31,413 nucleotides of DNA from Bacteroidales bacterium UBA3143 (GCA_002364735.1 DEZB01000038.1:1-31413), one strand, 5' to 3'; positions 16,995 to 25,302 are shown, numbered from the stretch's first letter. The notes: a model not told the origin generated them from the sequence alone. Numbers and translations are program-made.

Positions 16995-17435
16995 TTAATT
17001 AGTGTTAGCTTCCTCTTTTTCTGCTTTTAAGTAACTATCAGAGGGGTATGTAAAAATATATGCTGTAAATGTTGCTAAGGTCAACAGCAAAAAGTTTTGA
17101 TTGAAAGTCAAAGCAAATAAAAATATATTCATAGCAGAAACCAAAAATAATATTGTAAATCGAGCTGCAAAAGCTTTTAAATATTGCGACGTTGCTTCTT
17201 TTTTACTCTCTCTATGTTTGTTTGTTTTCATTATTATGGAAAATATTTTCAATGCTCCAGGAATACTAATCAGTGTAAGTAATAATGTATACCGTTCTAA
17301 TGTCAAAGATACATTCGTCTTGTCTGGCATAAAATTAATCCATTTAAAAGCTACACCAATAAGTAAGATAACTTGTAAGCCTACTGCAAAGTAAAATAAA
17401 TACTTCAAGCGTTGTATTACTAATCTTGTCTTCAT
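16995..17435 (-). CDS. Small four-helix membrane protein of unknown function
   Basis: I do not recognise a characterised family. The 146-aa protein has four hydrophobic segments at about 13-35, 48-69, 91-110 and 112-130, separated by a basic and acidic loop (KTNKHRESKKEATSQ, 70-84), and ends in a hydrophilic EKEEANTN tail. Its ATG overlaps the recR stop (ATGA arrangement), which implies translational coupling to recR. Confidence 0.75.
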   Translation of the reverse strand: MKTRLVIQRLKYLFYFAVGLQVILLIGVAFKWINFMPDKTNVSLTLERYTLLLTLISIPGALKIFSIIMKTNKHRESKKEATSQYLKAFAARFTILFLVSAMNIFLFALTFNQNFLLLTLATFTAYIFTYPSDSYLKAEKEEANTN

Positions 17436-18064
17436 TTCTGATTGAGTTTGTAAGATTCATCAAATGGCATTCTGTTTAAAATTGATCTGCCCAAGGTTAC
17501 CTCATCGGTATACTCAAGTTCGTTTCCAATAGCTACACCACGTGCAATTATTGATATTTTAATGTTGAATGGCTCCAATTTACGGTAAATGTAGAAATTA
17601 GTTGTATCGCCTTCCATCGTTGCACTTAGTGCCATAATCACCTCCTTTACCCCAGCGCTTTTCACTCGCTCAATCAAACTTGCAATTTCTAAATCCGAAG
17701 GCCCAATACCATCTATTGGTGAAATTATTCCCCCTAACACATGATATTTACCTTTAAATTGCACTGTGTTTTCAATTGCCATAACATCTTTGATGTTTTC
17801 AACAACGCATACTAATGAAGAGTCTCGTGATTGATCGGCACACAGATTGCAAATAACGCTATCTGAAATATTGTGACAAGACGAACAATATTTCACCTCC
17901 TGCTTTAATGTCAAAATTGCACTTGCAAAACCATCTACAGTCATACCATCTTGACGCAAAAGATATAAGACTAAGCGCAGAGCTGTCTTTTTTCCAATAC
18001 CTGGAAGTTTTGCAAATTCATTTACTGCATTTTCAAGCAATACTGAAGGAAGAGGTGGATTCAT
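17432..18064 (-). CDS. recR: Recombination mediator RecR
   Basis: RecR works with RecO (and RecF) to load RecA onto gapped, SSB-coated DNA. The N-terminal helix-hairpin-helix includes KLPGIGKKTALRL. A four-cysteine zinc finger is formed by Cys60, Cys63, Cys72 and Cys75. A Toprim domain follows with VCVVENIKDVMAIENT and YHVLGG. The 210-aa length is slightly longer than E. coli RecR, with a short C-terminal extension. It is the first gene of a five-gene minus-strand operon. Its leader is largely a TTAGA microsatellite, and a strong promoter match lies just upstream. Confidence 0.96.
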   Translation of the reverse strand: MNPPLPSVLLENAVNEFAKLPGIGKKTALRLVLYLLRQDGMTVDGFASAILTLKQEVKYCSSCHNISDSVICNLCADQSRDSSLVCVVENIKDVMAIENTVQFKGKYHVLGGIISPIDGIGPSDLEIASLIERVKSAGVKEVIMALSATMEGDTTNFYIYRKLEPFNIKISIIARGVAIGNELEYTDEVTLGRSILNRMPFDESYKLNQK

Positions 18065-18083
18065 CTAATCTAATCTAATCTAA
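18064..18083 (-). repeat. (TTAGA)4 microsatellite at the recR start codon
   Basis: On the plus strand TCTAA is repeated four times; on the coding (minus) strand this is TTAGA x4, and the last A is the first base of the recR ATG. In-frame TAG stops within the repeat prevent upstream extension of the protein. Confidence 0.9.
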
Positions 18084-18094
18084 TTTTTTCAATG

Positions 18095-18126
18095 CAAAGA
18101 TAGTACGAATCGTATTCTTGCACAAA
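18095..18126 (-). promoter_or_regulatory. Promoter of recR, Bacteroidota type
   Basis: On the minus strand TTTG (18126-18123) is followed after 20 bases by TATCTTTG (18102-18095). The predicted leader is only about 25 bases. The spacer contains a small dyad, TACGA-A-TCGTA (18104-18114). Confidence 0.7.
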
Positions 18127-18206
18127 TATATAGCAAAACCAAATCGAAGTTGAACGTGATCATCAAAAATCAAATCAAAATTATTTAAATAAAGATGAAA
18201 ATTCAC

Positions 18207-18236
18207 TTGAAAATGCGCATTATTTTTATAGCTTTG
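18207..18236 (+). promoter_or_regulatory. Promoter of serC, Bacteroidota type
   Basis: TTG (18207-18209) is followed after 19 bases by TAGCTTTG (18229-18236). This gives a leader of about 85 bases, which contains a 6-bp hairpin (TGAGAA-TAGT-TTCTCA). Confidence 0.6.
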
Positions 18237-18327
18237 TTTACGATTCTTTGAGCTGAGAATAGTTTCTCATCTCTTTTAAGAAAATTACATTGAAAAATTA
18301 TATACACTTTTATTAATTCACAGTTTT

Positions 18328-19395
18328 ATGAAAAAGTACAATTTTAATGCAGGACCATGCGTTTTACCTCGTCCAGCTATCGAAGCTTCAATTGATGCAA
18401 TACGCAATTTTGATAATACAGGTATAGGTATTTTAGAAATTTCACATCGCACTCCTGGTTGGGAGAAGGTTATGAAAGAATGTGCAGATCTATGGCGTGA
18501 ATTACTTCATATCCCTGATAATTATAAAGTGCTATTTGTTGGTGGTGGAGCCAGTACACAGTTTTTTACAATACCAGCAAATATAATGAAGAAGAAAGCA
18601 GCATATTTGCAAACAGGAGTTTGGGCGAAGAAAGCAATGCAAGAGGCTAAATTTTATGGCGATGTAGAAATAGTTGGGTCTTCAGAAGAAAAAAATTACT
18701 CATATATTCCTAAAAATTATACCATTCCAACAGATGCTGACTATTTTCACATTACGACTAATAATACCATTTACGGTACTGAATTTAAAGAAGATATTGA
18801 TAGTCCAATCACTTTAGTTGCCGATATGTCTTCCGATATAATGAGTCGTCCAGTTGATATTTCTAAATATGGTATTATATACGGTGGAGCTCAAAAGAAT
18901 GTTGGACCTGCAGGAGTTGCTTTTGTGATTGTTCGCGAAGATATCTTAGGTAAAGTTGATAGACCCATTCCTTCAATTGTTGACTATCGGTCTCATATCA
19001 AAGGAAACTCAATGTATAATACTCCTCCAGTGTTTCCAATATACGTGATGTATGAGACATTGAAATGGTTGAAAGATATGGGTGGGGTTGAAAAAATGCA
19101 TCAAATCAATAAGGATAAAGCACAAATGCTTTATGACGAAATTGACCGTAATAAAATGTTTATGGGTACGGCAGCAAAAGAAGATCGCTCATTGATGAAC
19201 GTTTGCTTTGTTATGAGTGATGAGTTTAAAGACAGAGAGTCTGATTTCTTGAAATTTGCCTCAGAGCAGGGTATGGTAGGAATAAAAGGACACCGTTCAG
19301 TTGGTGGCTTTCGCTCTTCTATCTACAACTCTTGTCCCGTTGAGGCAGTTGAGGCATTAGTTAAGTGCATGCAAGATTTCGAGAAACAAAATTGA
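18328..19395 (+). CDS. serC: Phosphoserine aminotransferase
   Basis: SerC transaminates 3-phosphohydroxypyruvate with glutamate to give 3-phosphoserine, the second step of serine synthesis; it can also serve pyridoxal phosphate synthesis. Family segments include FNAGPCVLP at the N-terminus, EISHRTPGW at 37-45, VGGGASTQF at 71-79 and the PLP-lysine context YGGAQKNVGPAG with Lys190. A C-terminal GHRSVGGFRSSIYNSCP closes the active site. The 355-aa length is normal. serA follows after 68 bases on the same strand, forming a serine synthesis pair. Confidence 0.96.
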   Translation: MKKYNFNAGPCVLPRPAIEASIDAIRNFDNTGIGILEISHRTPGWEKVMKECADLWRELLHIPDNYKVLFVGGGASTQFFTIPANIMKKKAAYLQTGVWAKKAMQEAKFYGDVEIVGSSEEKNYSYIPKNYTIPTDADYFHITTNNTIYGTEFKEDIDSPITLVADMSSDIMSRPVDISKYGIIYGGAQKNVGPAGVAFVIVREDILGKVDRPIPSIVDYRSHIKGNSMYNTPPVFPIYVMYETLKWLKDMGGVEKMHQINKDKAQMLYDEIDRNKMFMGTAAKEDRSLMNVCFVMSDEFKDRESDFLKFASEQGMVGIKGHRSVGGFRSSIYNSCPVEAVEALVKCMQDFEKQN

Positions 19396-19463
19396 TGTTT
19401 TTCTCTTCGAAATTTCTTTATAACTTATAATTATTTTCATTATTAAGATTAAAATGTTTATCC

Positions 19464-20387
19464 ATGAAAATATTAATTGCGACTGAAAAACCTTTTTCCA
19501 AAGAAGCCGTAAATGAAATAAGAGAAATTTGCGAAAATCAAGGACATGAACTTGTCATATTAGAAAAGTATAAAGAGAAAAAAGAGCTGATCGAAGCGGT
19601 GAAAGATGTTAATGGCATAATAATTCGTAGTGATATCATTGATAAAGAAGTATTGGATGCCGCCGAAGAGCTTAAGATAGTTGTTCGTGCTGGCTCAGGA
19701 TATGATAACGTGGATTTAAATGCAGCAACTGCAAATAATATTTGCGTAATGAATACACCTGGTCAAAACTCAAATGCAGTTGCTGAGCTTGTTTTTGGTA
19801 TGTTGATTTATTTACAAAGAAATAGATTTGATGGATCCACTGGTTCAGAACTTAGAAGCAAAAAAATTGGGTTGCATGGTTTTGGCTATATTGGTGAAAT
19901 AGTAGCTCATATAGCTATAAGTTTTGGAATGGAAGTATATGCCTTTTCCCCTTCATTATCTCACAATCCTGAAAAAGGAAAAGAACATAGTGTTGTTGCT
20001 GTTCTTACTCCTGAAGCGTTATATGACAAATGTGAAATTGTTTCGCTACATATCCCCGCAAATGAAGATACAAAAAGGATTATCAACTATGAGTTGATGA
20101 GTCGTTTACCCGAAAATGGTGTTGTTGTGAATACTGCTCGTAAAGAAATTGTTGACGAAGCTGATATGGTGCGTATTATGACTGAAAAGACGAAGTTTAA
20201 ATACATTACTGATGTTAAACCAAACAATCAAGATGAAATGATTGAGAAATTCGGTAAAAGGTATATTGCTTCTGCGAAAAAATGTGGAGCTCAAACGAGT
20301 GAGGCAAATATAAATGCAGGATTAGCAGCCGCTCATCAGATTGTTGATTTTTTTGAAACCGGTAATGCGGAATTTAAAGTGAATTAA
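19464..20387 (+). CDS. serA: D-3-phosphoglycerate dehydrogenase, short form without ACT domain
   Basis: SerA oxidises 3-phosphoglycerate to 3-phosphohydroxypyruvate, the first step of serine synthesis. The 307-aa protein is a single catalytic plus nucleotide-binding unit with no regulatory ACT domain. The substrate-loop RAGSGYDNVD is at 75-84, the Rossmann motif GFGYIG at 139-144, and NTARKE with the catalytic Arg226 at 223-228. Two points are unusual against E. coli SerA. The segment equivalent to TPHxGAxT reads AKKCGAQT, so Lys273 stands where the catalytic His is expected. The residue after the second Rossmann strand is Ser (AFSPS) instead of an acidic residue, which may loosen NAD preference. 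Similar short enzymes occur in other Bacteroidota. Context next to serC supports the role. Confidence 0.9.
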   Translation: MKILIATEKPFSKEAVNEIREICENQGHELVILEKYKEKKELIEAVKDVNGIIIRSDIIDKEVLDAAEELKIVVRAGSGYDNVDLNAATANNICVMNTPGQNSNAVAELVFGMLIYLQRNRFDGSTGSELRSKKIGLHGFGYIGEIVAHIAISFGMEVYAFSPSLSHNPEKGKEHSVVAVLTPEALYDKCEIVSLHIPANEDTKRIINYELMSRLPENGVVVNTARKEIVDEADMVRIMTEKTKFKYITDVKPNNQDEMIEKFGKRYIASAKKCGAQTSEANINAGLAAAHQIVDFFETGNAEFKVN

Positions 20388-20422
20388 TAGGTCTATCTAA
20401 AAAGACACTTGCATAATAAAGC

Positions 20423-20446
20423 GAGCATTTTACAAACGTTTTGCTC
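20423..20446. terminator. Possible bidirectional terminator between serA and aguA
   Basis: GAGCA (20423-20427) pairs with TGCTC (20442-20446), with a smaller AAAC/GTTT pairing inside the loop, followed on the plus strand by ATTTTATTT. The stem is short and the U-run interrupted, so the call is tentative. It lies between two converging genes. Confidence 0.4.
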
Positions 20447-20467
20447 ATTTTATTTCAATGTATAATC

Positions 20468-21490
20468 TTATAAAAAACCTTCAGGATACTGCATAGTAAT
20501 ACAATGTAGAGATCCATGCTGTTTGATTAGTGTTCTACAGTCTACACCGATAATTTTTTTATTAGGGAAAGCAATTTGCAATTGTTTTTTTGCATTTAAA
20601 TCTATCGAAGACGAGTAGGTTGGCATAAGAACAACTGAATTCATTATTAAAAAGTTGGCATAAGTTGCTGGCAGTCTATACGCATCTTCATGTACTGGTT
20701 TGGCCATTGGAAGAGGAATTAAATTGTAAGTTTCACCTTCAATAGTGCGAAAGGCTTGGAGTTCTAATTCCATTTTCTTTAATTCAAGAAAGTGCTCATC
20801 ATTTTCATCTTCACATTTTATATATGCAATAGTATTTTCAGTACAAAAACGGGCTAATGTGTCTATGTGATTATCTGTATCGTCTCCTGCCAAATACCCA
20901 CTGTTTAACCACAAAACTCGTTTTAAACCAAACACCTTTAAAAGATATGATTCAATTTCATATTGGGTAAAAGGTTGATTTCTATTAGGTGCTAAAAGAC
21001 ATTTTGACGTAGTCAGTAGCGTTCCTTTTCCATCCGATTCAAAAGCTCCGCCTTCTAAAATAAAATTCAGATGATTTTGATAAGTAACATTTTGTTTGAA
21101 TATGTTTTTATCAAATAATTGCGTAGTAATTTGATTGTCAAAATTTGCTGCAAATTTTAATCCCCAAGCATTGAAACCAAAATCATAAATTACTGGCTTT
21201 TCATTAATGAAAACCGAAATTGCTCCATGATCTCGTGCCCAAGTATCATTACTGTCAATTTCGGTTACTATAAGATTTTTTTGTTCTTCAGGTGTGAAGT
21301 GAATTTTCACTTCTTTCTCATTAGGGCTTACAACAAGAAGCTTTGAGTGTTTTAAAATTTCCTTTGATAGGTTTACATAAAATGCAGTAGCTTCATCAAG
21401 AATTGATGCCCAATCAGTATTTTTATGAGGCCATGTAATCAGAATGGCACTTTGTGGATGCCATTCAGCAGGAAGGTGTATTGTTGTCAT
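20468..21490 (-). CDS. aguA: Agmatine deiminase
   Basis: This hydrolase converts agmatine to N-carbamoylputrescine and ammonia, feeding polyamine synthesis. It belongs to the Porphyromonas-type peptidylarginine deiminase family. Visible features are the N-terminal PAEWHPQSAILITWPHKNTDW, the DTWARDHGAI motif, GGAFESDGKGTLLTT, a GYLAGDDTDNHIDTLARF metal- or substrate-binding segment, and the C-terminal GSLHCITMQYP with nucleophile Cys330. The absence of a signal peptide and the 340-aa length favour the cytosolic agmatine enzyme over a secreted peptidylarginine deiminase. It starts 18 bases after lpxA ends and so seems to be the last gene of the lipid A operon. Confidence 0.92.
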   Translation of the reverse strand: MTTIHLPAEWHPQSAILITWPHKNTDWASILDEATAFYVNLSKEILKHSKLLVVSPNEKEVKIHFTPEEQKNLIVTEIDSNDTWARDHGAISVFINEKPVIYDFGFNAWGLKFAANFDNQITTQLFDKNIFKQNVTYQNHLNFILEGGAFESDGKGTLLTTSKCLLAPNRNQPFTQYEIESYLLKVFGLKRVLWLNSGYLAGDDTDNHIDTLARFCTENTIAYIKCEDENDEHFLELKKMELELQAFRTIEGETYNLIPLPMAKPVHEDAYRLPATYANFLIMNSVVLMPTYSSSIDLNAKKQLQIAFPNKKIIGVDCRTLIKQHGSLHCITMQYPEGFL

Positions 21491-21508
21491 ATCTATTTTA
21501 AGGCACCA

Positions 21509-22294
21509 TTAGTCCATATTTCCACGAACAACTCCACGAGATGATGCGCGAACAAAGTTGAGAATCTCACTGCGCTCTGGAGAGTCTGCAAGCTCGCTTT
21601 CAATGCGTTCTACTCCTTGTGAAATATTGTATCCTGATAAATAGAGTAGCCTGTAAACTTCTTGAATTGCATTTATTTGTTCACCTGTAAAACCTCTTCT
21701 ACGAAGTCCTATTACATTGAGACCAACATAGCTAACTGGTTCGCGTCCTGCCATAGCAAAAGGGGGGATGTCTTTGCCCAATCTTGTTCCACCCTGTATC
21801 ATAGTATGTTTGCCAATTTTAGTGAACTGATGCACAAGTGTACCACCACTTAAAATAGCATAATCATCAATTTCAACTTCGCCAGCAAGTTGCACAGTAT
21901 TTCCAATAATTACATAATTTTTCAATACACAGTCATGAGCAACATGGCTGTATGCCATAAGTAAGCAGTGGTCTCCAACTACCGTTTGGCCTCGCGATTC
22001 AGTCCCTCTGTTTACAGTTACACATTCTCGCACTACAGTATTGTCACCAATAATGGCAAGGCTTTCTTCATCTTTAAATTTTAAATCTTGAGGAATACCG
22101 GCTATAACTGCATTAGGAAAAACGGTACAGGCATTGCCAATTCTTGCTCCGGACATAATGCATGCATGTGGCATTATATGAGTGTTGTCTCCTATTATAA
22201 CATTGTCTTCTATATAAGAAAAGGGTTCGATAATTACATTTTCTCCTAAAACGGCATGAGGGTGTATGTAGGCTAATGATGAGATGTTTGACAT
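21509..22294 (-). CDS. lpxA: UDP-N-acetylglucosamine acyltransferase
   Basis: LpxA transfers a 3-hydroxyacyl chain from ACP to UDP-GlcNAc, the first step of lipid A synthesis, in the cytosol. The left-handed beta-helix of hexapeptide repeats covers residues 8-190. The catalytic His is His120 in SHVAHDC. The repeats are followed by GLNVIGLRRRGF and a C-terminal helical part. The 261-aa length is normal. It starts 14 bases after the lpxC-fabZ gene ends and is followed by agmatine deiminase. Confidence 0.96.
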   Translation of the reverse strand: MSNISSLAYIHPHAVLGENVIIEPFSYIEDNVIIGDNTHIMPHACIMSGARIGNACTVFPNAVIAGIPQDLKFKDEESLAIIGDNTVVRECVTVNRGTESRGQTVVGDHCLLMAYSHVAHDCVLKNYVIIGNTVQLAGEVEIDDYAILSGGTLVHQFTKIGKHTMIQGGTRLGKDIPPFAMAGREPVSYVGLNVIGLRRRGFTGEQINAIQEVYRLLYLSGYNISQGVERIESELADSPERSEILNFVRASSRGVVRGNMD

Positions 22295-22308
22295 AATAGA
22301 CTTAACTG

Positions 22309-23700
22309 TTATTTATTTATACTTACTAATGCTGTAAATTCTGCTTCCGAAACGATAGTTTCCCCAATAAATGCAAGCCCGCGCATTGTTGCTATTCCAC
22401 GACGAATTTCACTGGTTAACTCAACACGTAAAATCAAGGTGTCACCAGGAACAACTTTTTGCCGGAACTTCACATTATCTATTTTTAGAAAATAAGTTGA
22501 GTATTTTTCTGGATTTTCTAATCCGGAAAGAACAAATATTCCACCAACTTGAGCCATAGCTTCCACTTGCAAAACACCAGGCATAACAGGCTCTTCTGGG
22601 AAGTGACCTGTAAAAAAAGGCTCATTAGTAGTTACATTTTTTACTCCAACAATGTATTTATCAGTTTTTTCAATAATTTTATCAACCAACAAGAAAGGAT
22701 ATCTATGTGGAATTAGTTCTCTTATTCTATTGATATCCATTAAAGGCTCTTTACTTACATCATATATAGGAGGTTGCACTTCGTTCAGTTTAATATCTTT
22801 ACGAAGCATACGAGCCAGTTTGTTGTTTATTTTATGTCCAGGTCGAGTAGCAATTATTCTCCCTTTAATTGGTTTGCCCACTAAAGCCATGTCTCCAATC
22901 ACATCTAAAAGTTTGTGTCTTGCAGGTTCGTTAGGGAAATTAAGAGCTTTCTTATTGAGGTAGCCCAATTCATTTGCATCATGGGGTGGAACACCTATTA
23001 ACTTTGCAAGTTCATCTAAAGAGTCTTGAGATAATTTTGATTCGTATATCACTACTGCATTGTCAAGACTTCCACCTTTAATTAATCCAGCTTTATGAAG
23101 CTGTTCAATCTCGCGAACAAAAACAAATGTGCGAGCTGGTGCAATTTCGGTTGCAAAGTGTTGCATATCCTCAATTGTTGCCGATTGATTGTGAATGTAT
23201 TTTGAATCGAACTCGATAAATGAGTTTATACTAAAGTTGTCATCAGGAAGAAGGGTTAGTTTTGAGCCTGTTTCAGGGTCGTGTACTTCCATTTTACGAC
23301 GTACAATGTAGTAATCTTTATAAGTATTTTGCTCTTCAATTCCTGCTTCTTTAATGGCTTCAACATACTGTATAGCACTACCATCTAAAATTGGAAACTC
23401 TGGAGCATCTACTTCAATTAAACAATTGTCAACTTCTAATGCATATAATGCGGCCATTGCATGTTCAACCGTGCTCACTTGGGCATTTCCTCTCGATAGT
23501 ATTGTACCTCGCTGAGTGCCAGTGACATTTTCTGCTAATGCAGGAATAATGGGCTTATCTTCTAAGTCGATGCGTTGAATTTTAATACCATGATTTTCAG
23601 GTGCAGGGTGAAAAGTCATGTGAATTTCTTTTCCTGTATGAAGTCCTACACCTGTAAATGTGAAGGTATTCATCAGTGTCTTTTGCTTTATTTGGCTCAT
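22309..23700 (-). CDS. lpxC-fabZ: Bifunctional UDP-3-O-acyl-GlcNAc deacetylase / 3-hydroxyacyl-ACP dehydratase
   Basis: This is a natural fusion common in Bacteroidota. The N-terminal part (about 1-305) is LpxC, the zinc deacetylase committing to lipid A synthesis; zinc ligands are visible as His80 (VEHAMAAL), His262 and Asp266 (RHKLLDVIGD). The C-terminal part (about 320-463) is FabZ, the 3-hydroxyacyl-ACP dehydratase of fatty-acid synthesis; the hot-dog motif has HRYPFLLVD at 332-340 and catalytic His366 and Glu380 in GHFPEEPVMPGVLQVEAMAQ. Both halves keep their catalytic residues. Fusion ties use of 3-hydroxyacyl-ACP for lipid A to its use for membrane lipids. lpxD lies 67 bases upstream and lpxA 14 bases downstream. 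Confidence 0.96.
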   Translation of the reverse strand: MSQIKQKTLMNTFTFTGVGLHTGKEIHMTFHPAPENHGIKIQRIDLEDKPIIPALAENVTGTQRGTILSRGNAQVSTVEHAMAALYALEVDNCLIEVDAPEFPILDGSAIQYVEAIKEAGIEEQNTYKDYYIVRRKMEVHDPETGSKLTLLPDDNFSINSFIEFDSKYIHNQSATIEDMQHFATEIAPARTFVFVREIEQLHKAGLIKGGSLDNAVVIYESKLSQDSLDELAKLIGVPPHDANELGYLNKKALNFPNEPARHKLLDVIGDMALVGKPIKGRIIATRPGHKINNKLARMLRKDIKLNEVQPPIYDVSKEPLMDINRIRELIPHRYPFLLVDKIIEKTDKYIVGVKNVTTNEPFFTGHFPEEPVMPGVLQVEAMAQVGGIFVLSGLENPEKYSTYFLKIDNVKFRQKVVPGDTLILRVELTSEIRRGIATMRGLAFIGETIVSEAEFTALVSINK

Positions 23701-23767
23701 ATTTATGTTTCTAATTTTTTTGATTGATTCGCTAAAGTAATTAGCGTATTATTTTTGAAAAAAGCTC

Positions 23768-24817
23768 CTATTTATTTTGAGAATTACCTTCTTTGATTTC
23801 GTTTAGGTCTTTTTCCAATTGCCCCAGTTGTTTGTACATCTCTGGCAATTTTCTGAATATTACACTCGACTTATAGAAGTTGTTAATTGGAATTGCTGGT
23901 GATCCAATGATTTCTTCACCATCTTTAATGTTGCTCATTATACCTGATTGGGCTCCAAGTTTTACTTGGTTGCCTATCTTAAGATGTCCTGCCAAACCAA
24001 CTTGACCTCCGAACACACAATTTTCACCTATCTTTGTAGAACCTGAAATGCCTACTTGCGATGCCATCACAGTATGTTTGCCAATTTCTACATTGTGTGC
24101 TACTTGTATTAAATTATCGAGTTTAACACCTTCGCCAATTATAGTCGACCCCATAACAGCTCTATCTATTGTAGTGTTAGCTCCTATTTCTACATCGTTT
24201 CCAATGGTTACATTTCCCAACTGGGGTATCTTGTGATAAGAACCATCGGCTTGAGGTGCAAAGCCGAAGCCATCGGCACCAATGACTGCACCTGAATGGA
24301 TGATTACATTGTTTCCTATTTTACACCCATCATATATTTTCACACCCGAAAACAAAGTAACATTGTCACCAATTGTTACATTATCACCAATAAAAACGTG
24401 TGGATATATCTTACATCTATCTCCAACAATTGCGTTATCACTAATGTAAGCAAAAGCACCAATAAAAGCTTCACTCCCTACTTTAGCGTTTTGTGCAACA
24501 TAGCTCAGTGGCTCTACTCCCACTTTTTGAGCTTTAGACTTTTCAACTAATTCCAGTAACTTGGCCAATGCTTCATAAGCATCAGCTACTTTGATAAGAG
24601 TTGCTTTAATTTCTTTCTCTGGTGTGAAATCAGCATTTACTAATACGATATCAGCTTTTGTATCATAAATATAATGCGTATACTTTGGATTTGAGAGAAA
24701 AGTGAGAGTTTGAGGTTTGCCTTCTTCTATTTTAGAGAAGTTGTTTACTGTTACATCGGAGTCACCAATGATTTCACCTTGCAGGAAATCGGCTAATTGC
24801 TTTGCTGAAAACACCAT
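23768..24817 (-). CDS. lpxD: UDP-3-O-(3-hydroxyacyl)glucosamine N-acyltransferase
   Basis: LpxD adds the second 3-hydroxyacyl chain in lipid A synthesis. An N-terminal uridine-binding domain (about 1-100) includes TLTFLSNPKYTHY. A long left-handed beta-helix of hexapeptide repeats spans about 102-310, with the catalytic His241 in IQVAHNVEIG. A C-terminal helix (about 315-349) ends in a charged tail. The 349-aa length is normal. It is the first gene of the lipid A operon; a 12-bp palindrome lies in its upstream region. Confidence 0.96.
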   Translation of the reverse strand: MVFSAKQLADFLQGEIIGDSDVTVNNFSKIEEGKPQTLTFLSNPKYTHYIYDTKADIVLVNADFTPEKEIKATLIKVADAYEALAKLLELVEKSKAQKVGVEPLSYVAQNAKVGSEAFIGAFAYISDNAIVGDRCKIYPHVFIGDNVTIGDNVTLFSGVKIYDGCKIGNNVIIHSGAVIGADGFGFAPQADGSYHKIPQLGNVTIGNDVEIGANTTIDRAVMGSTIIGEGVKLDNLIQVAHNVEIGKHTVMASQVGISGSTKIGENCVFGGQVGLAGHLKIGNQVKLGAQSGIMSNIKDGEEIIGSPAIPINNFYKSSVIFRKLPEMYKQLGQLEKDLNEIKEGNSQNK

Positions 24818-24934
24818 ATCTATTTTTGTTGGTTTTCTTGTAGTGTATAATTATACAAATTAAGTCATAAATTCTTGGTTCTACGGTGTGTTAATTCTTA
24901 AATAAACTTTAAACATCATTATAGTGAAGTTATA
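24818..24934. other. Divergent region between lpxD and tRNA-Pro
   Basis: A short AT-rich region. It contains the perfect palindrome GTATAATTATAC at 24845-24856, about 28 bases before the lpxD ATG. No good Bacteroidota promoter for lpxD was found here. Confidence 0.4.
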
Positions 24935-24966
24935 TTTGGGATTGCAAGAATAAAAAACTAATTTTG
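24935..24966 (+). promoter_or_regulatory. Promoter of tRNA-Pro, Bacteroidota type
   Basis: TTTG (24935-24938) is followed after 20 bases by TAATTTTG (24959-24966), 13 bases before the tRNA. Spacing and sequence fit the consensus very well. Confidence 0.75.
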
Positions 24967-24979
24967 CACTCTGATTTTT

Positions 24980-25055
24980 CGGGATGTAGCTCAGTCCGGT
25001 TTAGAGTACTCGTCTGGGGGGCGAGGGGTCGGAAGTTCGAATCTTCTCATCCCGA
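24980..25055 (+). tRNA. tRNA-Pro (anticodon GGG)
   Basis: A full cloverleaf can be drawn. The acceptor stem is CGGGATG with CATCCCG, and the discriminator is A. The D stem GCTC/GAGT has one wobble. The anticodon stem CTCGT/GCGAG holds the loop CTGGGGG, giving anticodon GGG. The T arm is GGAAG-TTCGAAT-CTTCT. The C1-G72 pair and A73 are hallmarks of bacterial tRNA-Pro. CCA is not encoded. Confidence 0.95.
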
Positions 25056-25078
25056 CTGGTTCAGCAGTTTATATTAAG

Positions 25079-25115
25079 GCATTTGCGTTTGCTCGTAAGT
25101 GCTTTTTTATTTTTT
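25079..25115 (+). terminator. Rho-independent terminator of tRNA-Pro
   Basis: GCATTTGCG (25079-25087) pairs with CGTAAGTGC (25094-25102) over 9 bp with two wobbles, followed by TTTTTTATTTTTT. It starts 24 bases after the tRNA. Confidence 0.85.
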
Positions 25116-25302
25116 ATAGAGTCGGAATATTTTTTACAAATCGATGAAGTTAATACTTTTAATAGTTTGAAATATCGCTAAGAGCACGACATATAATACA
25201 AATTTTACACAAGGCACTTCATACCCTCTAAGAGCTAATATACGATTACTGCGTGGAGTGATTTTTATAATCTTGCATTTCAAATTTAACAGACAAATTC
25301 TC

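Noticed and set aside
25178..25235. Direct repeat CTAAGAGC at 25178 and 25228, considered as attachment or target-site repeats
   Set aside because: Only 8 bases, 50 bases apart, with no integrase or transposase near; chance is adequate.
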